From positions 558,001 to 622,000 of the forward strand of contig NZ_FQUD01000001.1 in NCBI RefSeq assembly GCF_900128945.1: a stretch of 64,000 bases of DNA. The letters run 5' to 3'. Shown here one piece after another: positions 47,384 through 56,756 of this stretch. The notes below the pieces were generated by a model. It saw nothing but the letters and a program-made list of their open reading frames with translations, did no database searches and was not told the DNA's origin. Within the stretch, counting starts at the first letter, position 1. The number at the start of each line of letters is the position of its first letter. The DNA comes from Chryseobacterium sp. OV279. GTDB taxonomy: Bacteria > Bacteroidota > Bacteroidia > Flavobacteriales > Weeksellaceae. A program made the translations under genes and the position numbers.

Positions 47384-47854
47384 ATGAAAACAAAATTACT
47401 TTCGATCTTTTCTTTGTTTATAGGCTTTTTCGGTTTTTCTCAAACTGAAGTCTATTTTAAATATGACGAAGCTGGAAACCAAAGATACAGAGGACCAGAT
47501 GCCGCAGGAAAAGCAGCCCCAGCTGAAACAGCAAAAAAACAAACTACAGCCGCAGCTTCTTTGCAACAGCCAGTTGCAATGGATGAGAAAACATTTTGGA
47601 AACAAATCAGACTGTATCCGGTACCCGTCAATGATATTCTTACCGTCGATTGGACTGAAGAAGCAGATCATTTTATAGAATCCGTTTCACTCTATCAGCA
47701 CAGCACCGTGCACTGGAAATTCCAACAGCAAAATATTCCGGGGCTGAACCGTCAGCTTAAAATCAATATGACCGGATATGACTGGGGAGTTTATATCCTA
47801 CGTTTTACGTTGAAGGATGGAAGGGTCTTCGGTAGAAATGTTACAAAACGATAA
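47384..47854 (+). CDS. Short secreted protein: YD-repeat-like start and T9SS-like sorting end
   Basis: 156 residues with a signal peptide (…FIGFFGFSQ). The mature protein begins EVYFKYDEAGNQRYRG, which looks like a single RHS/YD repeat. After a Gln/Ala-rich linker, IRLYPVPVNDILTVDWTEE...SVSLYQHSTVHWKFQQQ...GYDWGVYILRFTLKDGRVFGRNV resembles a Por-type C-terminal sorting domain. It lies between the fibre-like gene and the RHS gene with short gaps, so it is probably part of that operon. Confidence 0.7.
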   Translation: MKTKLLSIFSLFIGFFGFSQTEVYFKYDEAGNQRYRGPDAAGKAAPAETAKKQTTAAASLQQPVAMDEKTFWKQIRLYPVPVNDILTVDWTEEADHFIESVSLYQHSTVHWKFQQQNIPGLNRQLKINMTGYDWGVYILRFTLKDGRVFGRNVTKR

Positions 47855-47906
47855 GCTGTTTTTCTGATTCGTTATTTATCAATTTATTAACACAAAGAAA
47901 AAGAAT

Positions 47907-50900
47907 ATGAAAATTTTCTACTCATTCATTATATCCTGTATCTCGATATTAGGATATTCACAAACTATATTGTATCAGTCGGAAAGCGCCTCGCGAACGG
48001 TTCAAGATCCGCAAACCGTAGTGCTTGCACAGGGATTTCATGTTTCTTCTGCGGTTGCCAATCCTTTTGTTGCTAAGATTGGACCCAATACAGAAAATCC
48101 GGGCGGAGAACCTGCGGATTCCAATGCAGGAGCAAATAACCCAAGTGGGACAACTGTTTCAGGTGATCAAAAATTCCATGATACAAAAGGAAACATAGAG
48201 GTCACAGGAGCAGGACAATTACAATTTACGTTACCTATTGCTTTGCCTCCGGGAGTGAAAAGTGTAGCCCCTCAGGTTAATTTGGTTTATACCAGTGGTT
48301 CTGGAAACGGTATTGCAGGATATGGCTGGAGTATGTCTGGGCTGACAGCCATTTCAAGGTCTGGAAAAACAGTTGAAAAAGAAGGGGAAAGTGGAGGAGT
48401 TCAATTAGATTATTCTGATTATTATAGTTTTAACGGGCAGAGATTAATTTTAAAATCCGGAGAATATGGCAGAGATGGGGCTGAGTATGTGACAGAGAAA
48501 TATTCTAATGCGAAAATAAGATCAGTCGGAAACACTCTAAATATATCAGGTCCTGATTATTGGGAAGTGACTTTTGAAGATGGTTCTCAGGCTAAATATG
48601 AAAAAACATTCACCAATAGTTCTAATGGAGCTATGATCCCAACATTGGAATATAACATTACAAAATGGAAAGATGCCCAAGGTAATTATATAAGTTATAA
48701 TTATGAGTATACCTTAATTTCGGGCTTCAGGGGTACAGACGGTGGTGTCTCCAGAATATCATCTATTAATTGGGGTGGAAATGAAACTTTAAATAAGCTC
48801 CACTTTAATACTATTGATTTTAGTTATCGCGACAGGGATTTTGCAGAACAGTCATATGTAAGGGGATTGAGATATACTCAAAATAAATTGCTGTCTGAAA
48901 TTAAGGTAAGTTCAAATGGAAATCAGTTTAAAAGATATGCTATTGAGTACATAAAAAATGGGAATAATTATCAGTTAGTTAATACAATTATAGAACACAA
49001 TACTGAGGATAGTCCTGCAAATCCAGTAACCTTCAGTTATCCCGCTCCAACCCTACAAAGTCTGGAATTTTCACCAAACAATATGGATAGTTTTGACAAT
49101 GTCAGATTAGCTGGAGATTTTAATGGAGATTCTTACGTGGATTTCATTATGAACAATGGAAACGTTAAACTAGGGGCTTTTAATGAAGTTTTTACCGATG
49201 TTCCTACAAATAAGATTTTTGGTACTGACGCAAAGGTTGTTAATACTTTACTAGATGAAGAAGGACAGGTTTATAATGGAAATGGAATTGTTCAATATGA
49301 AAATGGTAAAGTTGTAGGCTATATTTTAAGAGATAATATTTTTGTTAAAATATTTGAAAAAGAAATTTATGACATTTCAACTTGCGGTATTGATACAAAT
49401 CATAGCTGTACAATTAAAGCAACGTTTGACGAAGGAGATATTGATGGAGATGGGATAAGTAACCTAATAATTTCTCTTGCAAGAACAGATTGTTACCTGG
49501 AAATAATACACAATCCTGAGGAAGGACTGCCTCCTGGGGGTGCTACGTGCTATGATTCTCCTAGAGTAAATTTTATTGTAGATCTTAAAAATCCCAATAT
49601 TCCAGTTTCAACATTTACTGTTGATTCCAATATCAACGAAAGTATATATGATAAACTACAATATAATGATATAGATGGCGATGGAAAAGTTGACATCATA
49701 AATGTTTCGAACACTGACTATACTGTGTTTGAGTTTGTGAGAACTTCTCCTTTTGAATATATCAAAAAAATAAAATTTACAGGGAGTTTACTAGAAGCGA
49801 AAAATCCTGATTTCCCTGTACTTTATGGCGATTTTAATGGCGATGGAAATCTTGATTTTACAATTCCTGTTACAGACACTCAGGAAAAAGATAACTGGAG
49901 ATTTTATATGGGAACTGAAAAAGGATTTTCTAATTTTTTAAAATCTAATTTTTTAAAATTCAGAAAACCTAATGCTTCAACGGGAAGTTTTCATATTTAT
50001 CGTAATTTTTATTCAACATCAGATATAAACAAAGACGGTAAGTCTGATATTCTTCACATCAATTCTTATAATGATATAGGTCAGCAAGATTCAAATGGTA
50101 ATTCTTCTTACAGAACTTTTGGATATGATATATATACTTATACTTATGATGGTGCTCAGGGAAATGGATCATTAGATTTTGCTGTAAGTAATAAACTTGG
50201 AGGGCATAAATATGTAGTACAAAATTATAAAGAATTCAGCTTGTTTTCACCTATCACTTCGCAAATTAAAGTGAATAACAACTACTATGATGTTTTTTTA
50301 TTTTGGAAAGAGCGGATACATAAGCTTAAAGCTCCTTCTTCAATCAGAGAGCTTTCTCAGGTAAAATCCATTACTCAGGGAGGAATTATAACGGCGGTAG
50401 ATTATTTGGAAGTAATCCCCAACAATACTATTAATCCCAATTTTTATAAAAAAATTAAGAAAGAATTTTATCCCTATTTTTCTTTAAGCCGTTTAGATCA
50501 GTCCTATGCTGTATCACAGCTTAGGCAGGAAGGCAAAACGCAAGACTTCAGATACAGAGGCATGACAGGGCATATGCAAGGAAAAGGTATGATAGGATAC
50601 TATCAATCTTCCCGTTCTTCATGGTATGCTGATGTTTCTGTGAATATTAAAATTTGGTCTGGAGCAGAAATAAATCCGCTTATGGATGGAGTCCCAGTAA
50701 AAGAATGGTCTATCAGAACGAACGATGAATCTAAAATTTTTCCAACCGATATTTCTGAGAATAATACCCAGTTATTAAGCTTTAAATCTACTCTTTATCA
50801 AGCTGATAAATTGTTGAACAATCAGCTGGTCACTGCACCTGTTTCAGATAATAACAAACCGAATATAGTAACGGCAATTATTGCGAAAAATACCAAAACT

Positions 50901-53900
50901 AAAGATTTTCTAACAGGAACAATCACTACAGGAAGTATTATCTATGGAGATTATTATCTTCCGGCACAAAGTGTGACCAATATTGATAATAACTATGCTA
51001 TAAAAACTTCAGCATTTGTATATATTCATAATTCTGGAGGAACAGGAGCTGACTATTATATAGGACGTCCCAAATCTAAAATTGATGTAATACAGGCGTA
51101 TGGAGATACAAAATCTAAAAAAGAAGAATATACTTATGAAAATAACCTTTTAAAAACATTAAAAACCTGGAACAGAGATAATACGGGTTATCTATTAGAA
51201 ACATATAATTATGATAGCTTTGGAAATATTGTAAAAAATGGCACCAGCAATAGTACAGATTCCCAAACACAGACTAGCGAAGTGCTATATGACTCTAAAG
51301 GAAGATTTGTAGAAAAGAAAATTGATAATCTAGGCCTGGAAACCAATATTATTTACACTCAATGGGGACAGATTGAAAAACAAACAGATCCGCTGGGTAA
51401 TACACTTTATAACAAATATGATGGATGGGGCAAACTTCTTTCTTCCAAAAGTAATTTAGCAGGAACCACCACTTATCAATACAAAAAAGACGTTAATTCC
51501 AATGTTACCATAACTCAAAATGATCCCGACGGAAATATATCAAAAAAGGAAATCAACAAATTGGGACAGGAATATAAAGTTTCTACCAAAGCATTTGGGC
51601 AAGGGCAGTTTGTTTCTAATGAAACTCAATATGATATACTAGGAAGAAAAATAGCAGATAGTGAGCCTTATTTTGAAGGACAAAGTGCTAATAAATGGAG
51701 TACAGTCACCTACGATGATTCTGTATTTCCGTCCATATTAAAAGCAAAATCCTTCAATGGGAAGGAGGCAACAACGTCTGTTTCAGGATTAACAACAACA
51801 GTTAAAGAGGAAAATGGTAACTTAAGAATAACAACCAAAACGGTAGATGCATTAGGAAATACAATTTCTTCTTCAGATAAAGGAGGCACCATTACATTCT
51901 CTTATAATGCAGGAGGAGAACAGATCCGCGCTAAATATGCAGAGAATATCGTAACCACCCAATATGACTCATGGGGAAGAAAATCGGAATTTAATGACCC
52001 TTCTAACGGGACATACAAATATGAATATGATGGTTTTGGCCAACCTAAAAAAACAATAAGCCCTAAAGGAACTAAAGAATATACTTACAATTCTTCTGGC
52101 CAGCTTATTTCCCAAAAAGAACTCTCTTCTACAGATGGAGGACAAGCGACCAATAAAATAATTTCTTACCAATATGATGATAAAGGAAGAATCGTTTCTA
52201 AGTCCGGAACATCAAAAGGAAAAACTTATAGTGCCAACATTTCCTATGATCCACAGGGCAGAATACTATCTTCTTCTGAAAGCAGTAATGGTAAATACTT
52301 TATTCAAAAGGGAGTCACCTATGACGATATGGCAAGGATGGTTTCTTATGAAAGAAATCTATATTCATCGGGTGTTCTTACGAAAGTAGTAGTAGAAAAT
52401 ATTTATAGTGCATGGAATGGAGAGCTTTATCAGGTAAAAGATAAAACTTCGGGAAAAATTCTATGGGAGCTTAATCAAATCAATGAAAAGGGACAGATTC
52501 TTAAAGCAAAATTAGGATCTGTAGATATCATCAATGATTACAATGCCGATAGCGGTTTTCTTAAAGAGATCAAGCATAGTACAGCCGGAAATTCAAGTTT
52601 CTTACACATAAAATATCAATTTGATGCCATTAAGAATGAACTGAAAAGTAGAATTACCGGGGGGGATTTCAATATTTCCGAATCCTTTGATTATGATGAT
52701 AACAATAGGCTTGTAAAATGGACTAATCCTGTAACAGGCCATGATAATACGAACGTTTATGATGTTAAAGGAAGAATCTTAGAAAATAATCAGGTTGGAA
52801 CCATTAAATTTGATAATGCTGCAAAGATTTATCAGCCTACAGGGATGACTCTGAATGCAGAGGGATCCCAAAATTATAATAACGATCTCATCCAGAGTAT
52901 TGCTTATAATGAAAATAATGACCCTGTATTTATTGATGGGGCAAAAGGTGACGTAGCTTTCCAGTACGGACTCACAAATATGAGGCAGAAAGTAAGTTAC
53001 GGTGGCAATTTTGATCCTGATCAGGAAGGGAATTTTACTAAGTATTATAGTGAAGATGGGAGTTTTGAAATTCTTAAAGATAATATAACAGGTAAAGAAA
53101 AACATATTCTTTATATCGGTGGTAGTCCTTATGAAAGTAATATTGTTTATATAAAAGATTATTCAGAGAGTACAGGCTCTTATAAGTTCCTGCATAAAGA
53201 TTACTTGGGAAGTATATTAGCTATTAGTGATCAGGCAGGAAACAAGCTTGAGCAGAGACATTTTGATGCTTGGGGTAATTTTACCCATCTTCAGATTGGA
53301 AATGGTCCGGTCATTACGGATAAAAATATAATCAATAATACTTCGTTATTATTAGACAGAGGATATACCAGTCATGAACATTTTGCAGAAGTGGGAATTA
53401 TCCACATGAACGGAAGACTTTATGATCCTTTATTAAGAAGATTCCTAAATGCAGATGAATATATACAGGATCCCTATAATACACAGAATTATAATAAATA
53501 CGGATATGTATTAAATAATCCGCTTATTTATAATGATCCAAGTGGAGAGGTGCTTCCCTTCTTAATTGGTGTTGGGCTGGGATATTTTTGGGCTGCAGTT
53601 ATATCCGGTGCGATTATTGGAGCAGCAATAAGTGTAGGTATGTACGCTCTTCAGGCAACATTGAATAATAATTGGTCTTGGGGTGGCTTTGCTAAATCTA
53701 TTTTAATGGGAACTGTTACAGGTGCAGTTTCTGCAGGCCTTGGAGATGTATTTAATGCGGGAGGCTTCTGGGCTACTGCTGGAAATGGAGCTTTAGCAGG
53801 AGCAGGAAGTGGTGGTGTTGTTTCTTTAATAAATGGAGATAATTTTCTTGAAGGATTGGCAAAAGGAGCTGTGATCGGGGGAGCTGTGGCTAGTATTAGT

Positions 53901-54557
53901 TATTCAGTAAATTATCTAGCGAAAGGACTTTACAAAGCTAAACATTTATCAAAGGATCAAGTAACAAATATAGATGAATATAAATATGACGTTAATGTAA
54001 GTAAAGAAACAATGCAAGAAAATATAGATAATATGAGAAGCTCTAATTTTAGTGATGCAGAAATGAAAATTTATAGAGTTGAGAGCGACAAACTTGGAAA
54101 GATGATTGATTTATCTGGATATTTAAGCCCAGGACCTGGGCGTCAGGATCTTGCATATACGACATATGATTTTTTAACAGGACGTTCCACTATATATTAT
54201 TCACCTATTGCGGCACAGAATAATCCTCTTTTAGCTCTTTCTATGGTTCATGAAACAGGGCATGCATATGGTAATGCATTGGGATTAATAGATAGTTCGA
54301 TAGACAGAAAAAAATATAACATTAACTATGGAGCTTTGGACACAACTCAGCATTTTGCAATTGCTAAGTTAGAGCACGTATATGCTAAATACAATTTGCT
54401 AAATTATAGTAGCAGAAGCCCTAAGCTATTTGTTGATTATGAAGATGTTAATCTGATTGAATATTTTAAACTATCACCTAGTATGAAAAGCTTAGTTGAT
54501 GACAGTTTTCAAAAATTGCTTCCTGTATTTCAAAGATTTATGCACTATAAAAGATAA
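47907..54557 (+). CDS. SpvB/VCBS/RHS polymorphic toxin with C-terminal HExxH zincin domain
   Basis: 2216 residues. Signal peptide (…GYSQ), then a SpvB/TcB N-terminal domain (QLQFTLPIALPPGVKSVAPQVNLVYTSGSG), calcium-loop VCBS/FG-GAP repeats (GDFNGDSYVDF, DIDGDGISN, DINKDGKSD), many YD repeats (YDSWGRKSEF, YDPQGRILSS, YDVKGRILE) and the RHS core (IHMNGRLYDPLLRRFLNADEYI...NKYGYVLNNPLIYNDPSGE). The DPSG motif at residue 1877 matches the RHS autoprocessing site. The 336-residue tail has Gly/Ala membrane-like segments and then SMVHETGHAYGN (HETGH at 2115-2119), a zinc metallopeptidase motif. Expected: a caged toxin released at the core end. The tail is more AT-rich. Confidence 0.92.
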   Translation: MKIFYSFIISCISILGYSQTILYQSESASRTVQDPQTVVLAQGFHVSSAVANPFVAKIGPNTENPGGEPADSNAGANNPSGTTVSGDQKFHDTKGNIEVTGAGQLQFTLPIALPPGVKSVAPQVNLVYTSGSGNGIAGYGWSMSGLTAISRSGKTVEKEGESGGVQLDYSDYYSFNGQRLILKSGEYGRDGAEYVTEKYSNAKIRSVGNTLNISGPDYWEVTFEDGSQAKYEKTFTNSSNGAMIPTLEYNITKWKDAQGNYISYNYEYTLISGFRGTDGGVSRISSINWGGNETLNKLHFNTIDFSYRDRDFAEQSYVRGLRYTQNKLLSEIKVSSNGNQFKRYAIEYIKNGNNYQLVNTIIEHNTEDSPANPVTFSYPAPTLQSLEFSPNNMDSFDNVRLAGDFNGDSYVDFIMNNGNVKLGAFNEVFTDVPTNKIFGTDAKVVNTLLDEEGQVYNGNGIVQYENGKVVGYILRDNIFVKIFEKEIYDISTCGIDTNHSCTIKATFDEGDIDGDGISNLIISLARTDCYLEIIHNPEEGLPPGGATCYDSPRVNFIVDLKNPNIPVSTFTVDSNINESIYDKLQYNDIDGDGKVDIINVSNTDYTVFEFVRTSPFEYIKKIKFTGSLLEAKNPDFPVLYGDFNGDGNLDFTIPVTDTQEKDNWRFYMGTEKGFSNFLKSNFLKFRKPNASTGSFHIYRNFYSTSDINKDGKSDILHINSYNDIGQQDSNGNSSYRTFGYDIYTYTYDGAQGNGSLDFAVSNKLGGHKYVVQNYKEFSLFSPITSQIKVNNNYYDVFLFWKERIHKLKAPSSIRELSQVKSITQGGIITAVDYLEVIPNNTINPNFYKKIKKEFYPYFSLSRLDQSYAVSQLRQEGKTQDFRYRGMTGHMQGKGMIGYYQSSRSSWYADVSVNIKIWSGAEINPLMDGVPVKEWSIRTNDESKIFPTDISENNTQLLSFKSTLYQADKLLNNQLVTAPVSDNNKPNIVTAIIAKNTKTKDFLTGTITTGSIIYGDYYLPAQSVTNIDNNYAIKTSAFVYIHNSGGTGADYYIGRPKSKIDVIQAYGDTKSKKEEYTYENNLLKTLKTWNRDNTGYLLETYNYDSFGNIVKNGTSNSTDSQTQTSEVLYDSKGRFVEKKIDNLGLETNIIYTQWGQIEKQTDPLGNTLYNKYDGWGKLLSSKSNLAGTTTYQYKKDVNSNVTITQNDPDGNISKKEINKLGQEYKVSTKAFGQGQFVSNETQYDILGRKIADSEPYFEGQSANKWSTVTYDDSVFPSILKAKSFNGKEATTSVSGLTTTVKEENGNLRITTKTVDALGNTISSSDKGGTITFSYNAGGEQIRAKYAENIVTTQYDSWGRKSEFNDPSNGTYKYEYDGFGQPKKTISPKGTKEYTYNSSGQLISQKELSSTDGGQATNKIISYQYDDKGRIVSKSGTSKGKTYSANISYDPQGRILSSSESSNGKYFIQKGVTYDDMARMVSYERNLYSSGVLTKVVVENIYSAWNGELYQVKDKTSGKILWELNQINEKGQILKAKLGSVDIINDYNADSGFLKEIKHSTAGNSSFLHIKYQFDAIKNELKSRITGGDFNISESFDYDDNNRLVKWTNPVTGHDNTNVYDVKGRILENNQVGTIKFDNAAKIYQPTGMTLNAEGSQNYNNDLIQSIAYNENNDPVFIDGAKGDVAFQYGLTNMRQKVSYGGNFDPDQEGNFTKYYSEDGSFEILKDNITGKEKHILYIGGSPYESNIVYIKDYSESTGSYKFLHKDYLGSILAISDQAGNKLEQRHFDAWGNFTHLQIGNGPVITDKNIINNTSLLLDRGYTSHEHFAEVGIIHMNGRLYDPLLRRFLNADEYIQDPYNTQNYNKYGYVLNNPLIYNDPSGEVLPFLIGVGLGYFWAAVISGAIIGAAISVGMYALQATLNNNWSWGGFAKSILMGTVTGAVSAGLGDVFNAGGFWATAGNGALAGAGSGGVVSLINGDNFLEGLAKGAVIGGAVASISYSVNYLAKGLYKAKHLSKDQVTNIDEYKYDVNVSKETMQENIDNMRSSNFSDAEMKIYRVESDKLGKMIDLSGYLSPGPGRQDLAYTTYDFLTGRSTIYYSPIAAQNNPLLALSMVHETGHAYGNALGLIDSSIDRKKYNINYGALDTTQHFAIAKLEHVYAKYNLLNYSSRSPKLFVDYEDVNLIEYFKLSPSMKSLVDDSFQKLLPVFQRFMHYKR

Positions 54558-54562
54558 TAATT

Positions 54563-55018
54563 ATGAAAAAAATAATAATCATTGTATTTTTCCCATGTCT
54601 TGCTCTATCACAAGAATATGAAGATTTTAATTATGAAGAGGTTAGGAAAAAAGATTGCTTTATAACAAAAATAGAATCTTATAATAGTAAAACAGGGTTA
54701 TATTATAGAGCTAGTTGTGGATCTTATTCTGCATCCTTTGAAGAAAAAGTAATAATTCCGCTAACAAAGCAAGAAAAATCTAAAATTTGGAAGATTAAAA
54801 ATGAATCAAAGAAACATGTTTTAGAAGATTGTACTATAATTGAAAATATTACTATCAAATCAAGTTTTCTCTTTAATAATGAGAAGTTAACTACAAAATG
54901 TGTAGAAACACAACTTGAAAAAAAAATGTTTATAAAGCTTAATATGGAGTTAAGACTAATCTTAGAATCAAAACCTGAATACCGCAGAGCGTTTTATTGG
55001 GAATTTATAAAGAAATAA
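54563..55018 (+). CDS. Secreted small protein, candidate immunity protein
   Basis: 151 residues with a signal peptide (KKIIIIVFFPCLALSQ). The mature part has four Cys (KKDCFITK, RASCGSY, LEDCTII, TKCVET), which suggests disulfides outside the cytoplasm. No family recognised. It begins 5 bp after the toxin gene, has the same AT-rich composition as the toxin tail, and ends before a terminator: the classic position of a cognate immunity gene. An export signal would suit a toxin acting in the periplasm. This role is inference. Confidence 0.6.
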   Translation: MKKIIIIVFFPCLALSQEYEDFNYEEVRKKDCFITKIESYNSKTGLYYRASCGSYSASFEEKVIIPLTKQEKSKIWKIKNESKKHVLEDCTIIENITIKSSFLFNNEKLTTKCVETQLEKKMFIKLNMELRLILESKPEYRRAFYWEFIKK

Positions 55019-55177
55019 TAGCTAGTGTAGTATATGCAATTACAAATAATTCTGAAAAAAAATATTTGCTAATTTTAGATAATACAGAGTAACTATTAAT
55101 CATAAATATATCTTTAAAGAAAATAACGAGCTATTCAAAACATTATAAATTTATATCTGATACAAATTTATAATGTG

Positions 55178-55212
55178 AAAAAAGCACAAGCGTCCATACT
55201 TGTGCTTTTTTT
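55178..55212 (+). terminator. Terminator of the RHS locus
   Basis: AAAAAAGCACAAG / CTTGTGCTTTTTTT arms with an 8-nt loop. Confidence 0.93.
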
Positions 55213-55295
55213 AATAATAAAAGATTCACTTTAGGGCCGCTGCTCACAATTTGTTTTTCCAGCCCGGATAGACCACTTATAATTATGTTTTGTCA

Positions 55296-55336
55296 TATCT
55301 TTGCACTATGATACGTATTACAAAAATTTTCACATT
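55296..55336 (+). repeat. 41-bp direct repeat, downstream copy (queD promoter and start)
   Basis: Intact copy of the repeat at 46247-46287. It contains the -7 box TATCTTTG (55296-55303) only 4 nt before the ATG, so the queD message may be leaderless. Confidence 0.65.
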
Positions 55337-55754
55337 CGAGACAGCCCATGTGCTGTACAACTACGATGGGAAATGTAAAAATATGCACGGACACTCCTAT
55401 AAACTGTTTGTAACGGTGAAAGGAAAAGTGATTAATGATTTGGAGAATTCCAAAAATGGAATGGTAGTGGATTTTGGGGATATTAAAAGTATCGTAAAAT
55501 CTGAAATCGTGGATCTTTGGGACCATGCCGTTCTTGTGAATGCATTGTCGCCCCATAAAGAACTGGGGGAGGATCTTGAAAATAAAGGACATAAAGTAAT
55601 CTACTGCAGCTTTCAGCCTACCTGTGAGAACATGTTGTACGCTATTGCTGCAAAAATAAAATCAAAACTTCCGGCTGAGGTTTCTCTGGCCTACCTTAAA
55701 CTTCACGAAACGGAAAACTCTTATGGAGAATGGTTCGCAGAAGATAATAAGTAA
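55308..55754 (+). CDS. queD: 6-carboxy-5,6,7,8-tetrahydropterin synthase (QueD family)
   Basis: 148 residues from the ATG at 55308; six upstream codons back to 55290 would start before the promoter. Zinc ligands are FETAH plus CKNMHGHSYKL; the Cys four residues before the HGH pair is the QueD catalytic Cys rather than the pattern of pyruvoyl-tetrahydropterin synthase. LHETENSYGEW closes the family signature. The enzyme makes the queuosine precursor from dihydroneopterin triphosphate. Its start region is duplicated at the other end of the RHS locus. Confidence 0.93.
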   Translation: MIRITKIFTFETAHVLYNYDGKCKNMHGHSYKLFVTVKGKVINDLENSKNGMVVDFGDIKSIVKSEIVDLWDHAVLVNALSPHKELGEDLENKGHKVIYCSFQPTCENMLYAIAAKIKSKLPAEVSLAYLKLHETENSYGEWFAEDNK

Positions 55755-55783
55755 CAGTAATTTATCCATAAAAATTCAGACCG

Positions 55784-56575
55784 GTGTTAAAAACGATCAT
55801 TAATTTAGAACCTGGAAAAAAAGTATATTTTGCTTCAGATCAACATTTTGGAGCTCCTACACCTAAGGAGAGCAAAGTGCGTGAAGAGAAATTTATACGC
55901 TGGATGGACGAGATCAAAGAAGATGCTCAGGTTTTGTTTTTAATGGGTGACCTTTTTGACTTCTGGCATGAATGGAAACATGTGATCCCAAAAGGATATG
56001 TACGTGTTCTCGGAAAAATAGCCGAACTGAAAGACAGGGGAATTCATATTTATTTCTTTGTAGGAAACCATGACCTGTGGATGAAAGACTATCTGGAAGA
56101 AGAGATCGGATGTACTGTTTTTTATCAGAAACAATATTTTGAGATGGGCGGAAAGCAGTTTTTGCTGGCTCATGGAGATGGTCTCGGACCCGGTGATAAA
56201 GGCTACAAAAGAATGAAGAAACTGTTCACCAATCCTTTGGCGCAGTGGTTTTTCAAATGGTTGCACCCGGATATTGCGATGAAAGTGGCTTTGTATCTTT
56301 CACAGAAAAACAAAATGATCTCCGGAGAAGAGGATAAGGCGTTTTTAGGAGAAGATAAAGAATTCCTGATCATCTATTCAAAAGAAAAACTGAAGAGCCA
56401 GAAGATCGATTACTTTATCTATGGCCACCGTCACCTTCCGATGGTGCTGGATCTGGAACAGAAGGCAAAATACATCAATCTGGGCGACTGGATTTCTTAT
56501 TTTACGTACGGAGTTTTTGAAAGTGATTTTGAACTGAAAACCTATAAAGACGGCACAAAAAAAAATTACCCCTGA
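55784..56575 (+). CDS. lpxH: UDP-2,3-diacylglucosamine diphosphatase (LpxH-like)
   Basis: 263 residues from a GTG start at 55784 (no in-frame ATG fits). Metallophosphoesterase motifs in order: FASDQHFG, GDLFDFWHEW, GNHDLWM, LAHGDGLGPGD and YGHRHLPM, giving the two-metal site. LpxH cleaves UDP-diacylglucosamine to lipid X in lipid A synthesis at the inner-membrane face. It starts 29 bp after queD and may share its promoter. The stop codon lies inside the terminator hairpin. Confidence 0.92.
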   Translation: MLKTIINLEPGKKVYFASDQHFGAPTPKESKVREEKFIRWMDEIKEDAQVLFLMGDLFDFWHEWKHVIPKGYVRVLGKIAELKDRGIHIYFFVGNHDLWMKDYLEEEIGCTVFYQKQYFEMGGKQFLLAHGDGLGPGDKGYKRMKKLFTNPLAQWFFKWLHPDIAMKVALYLSQKNKMISGEEDKAFLGEDKEFLIIYSKEKLKSQKIDYFIYGHRHLPMVLDLEQKAKYINLGDWISYFTYGVFESDFELKTYKDGTKKNYP

Positions 56576-56588
56576 GAGAGGTAATTTT
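56562..56588 (+). terminator. Terminator overlapping the lpxH stop codon
   Basis: AAAATTACC / GGTAATTTT arms with the TGA (56573-56575) in the loop region; the T-run is short. Confidence 0.75.
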
Positions 56589-56756
56589 CGAATGAACCGA
56601 AGCTCACTCTTGTTTTTAATCCATATTCCGGGTAAGTACTTGCAAGAAGTTTACCAAAGTGTAATGCTTCCATTAAAAAAATATTAAAAAAATAGGTTTT
56701 ATTGTGTAATTCATTCATTATGAATTGATAATGAACTTAAAAATAGTCTTAGAAAA

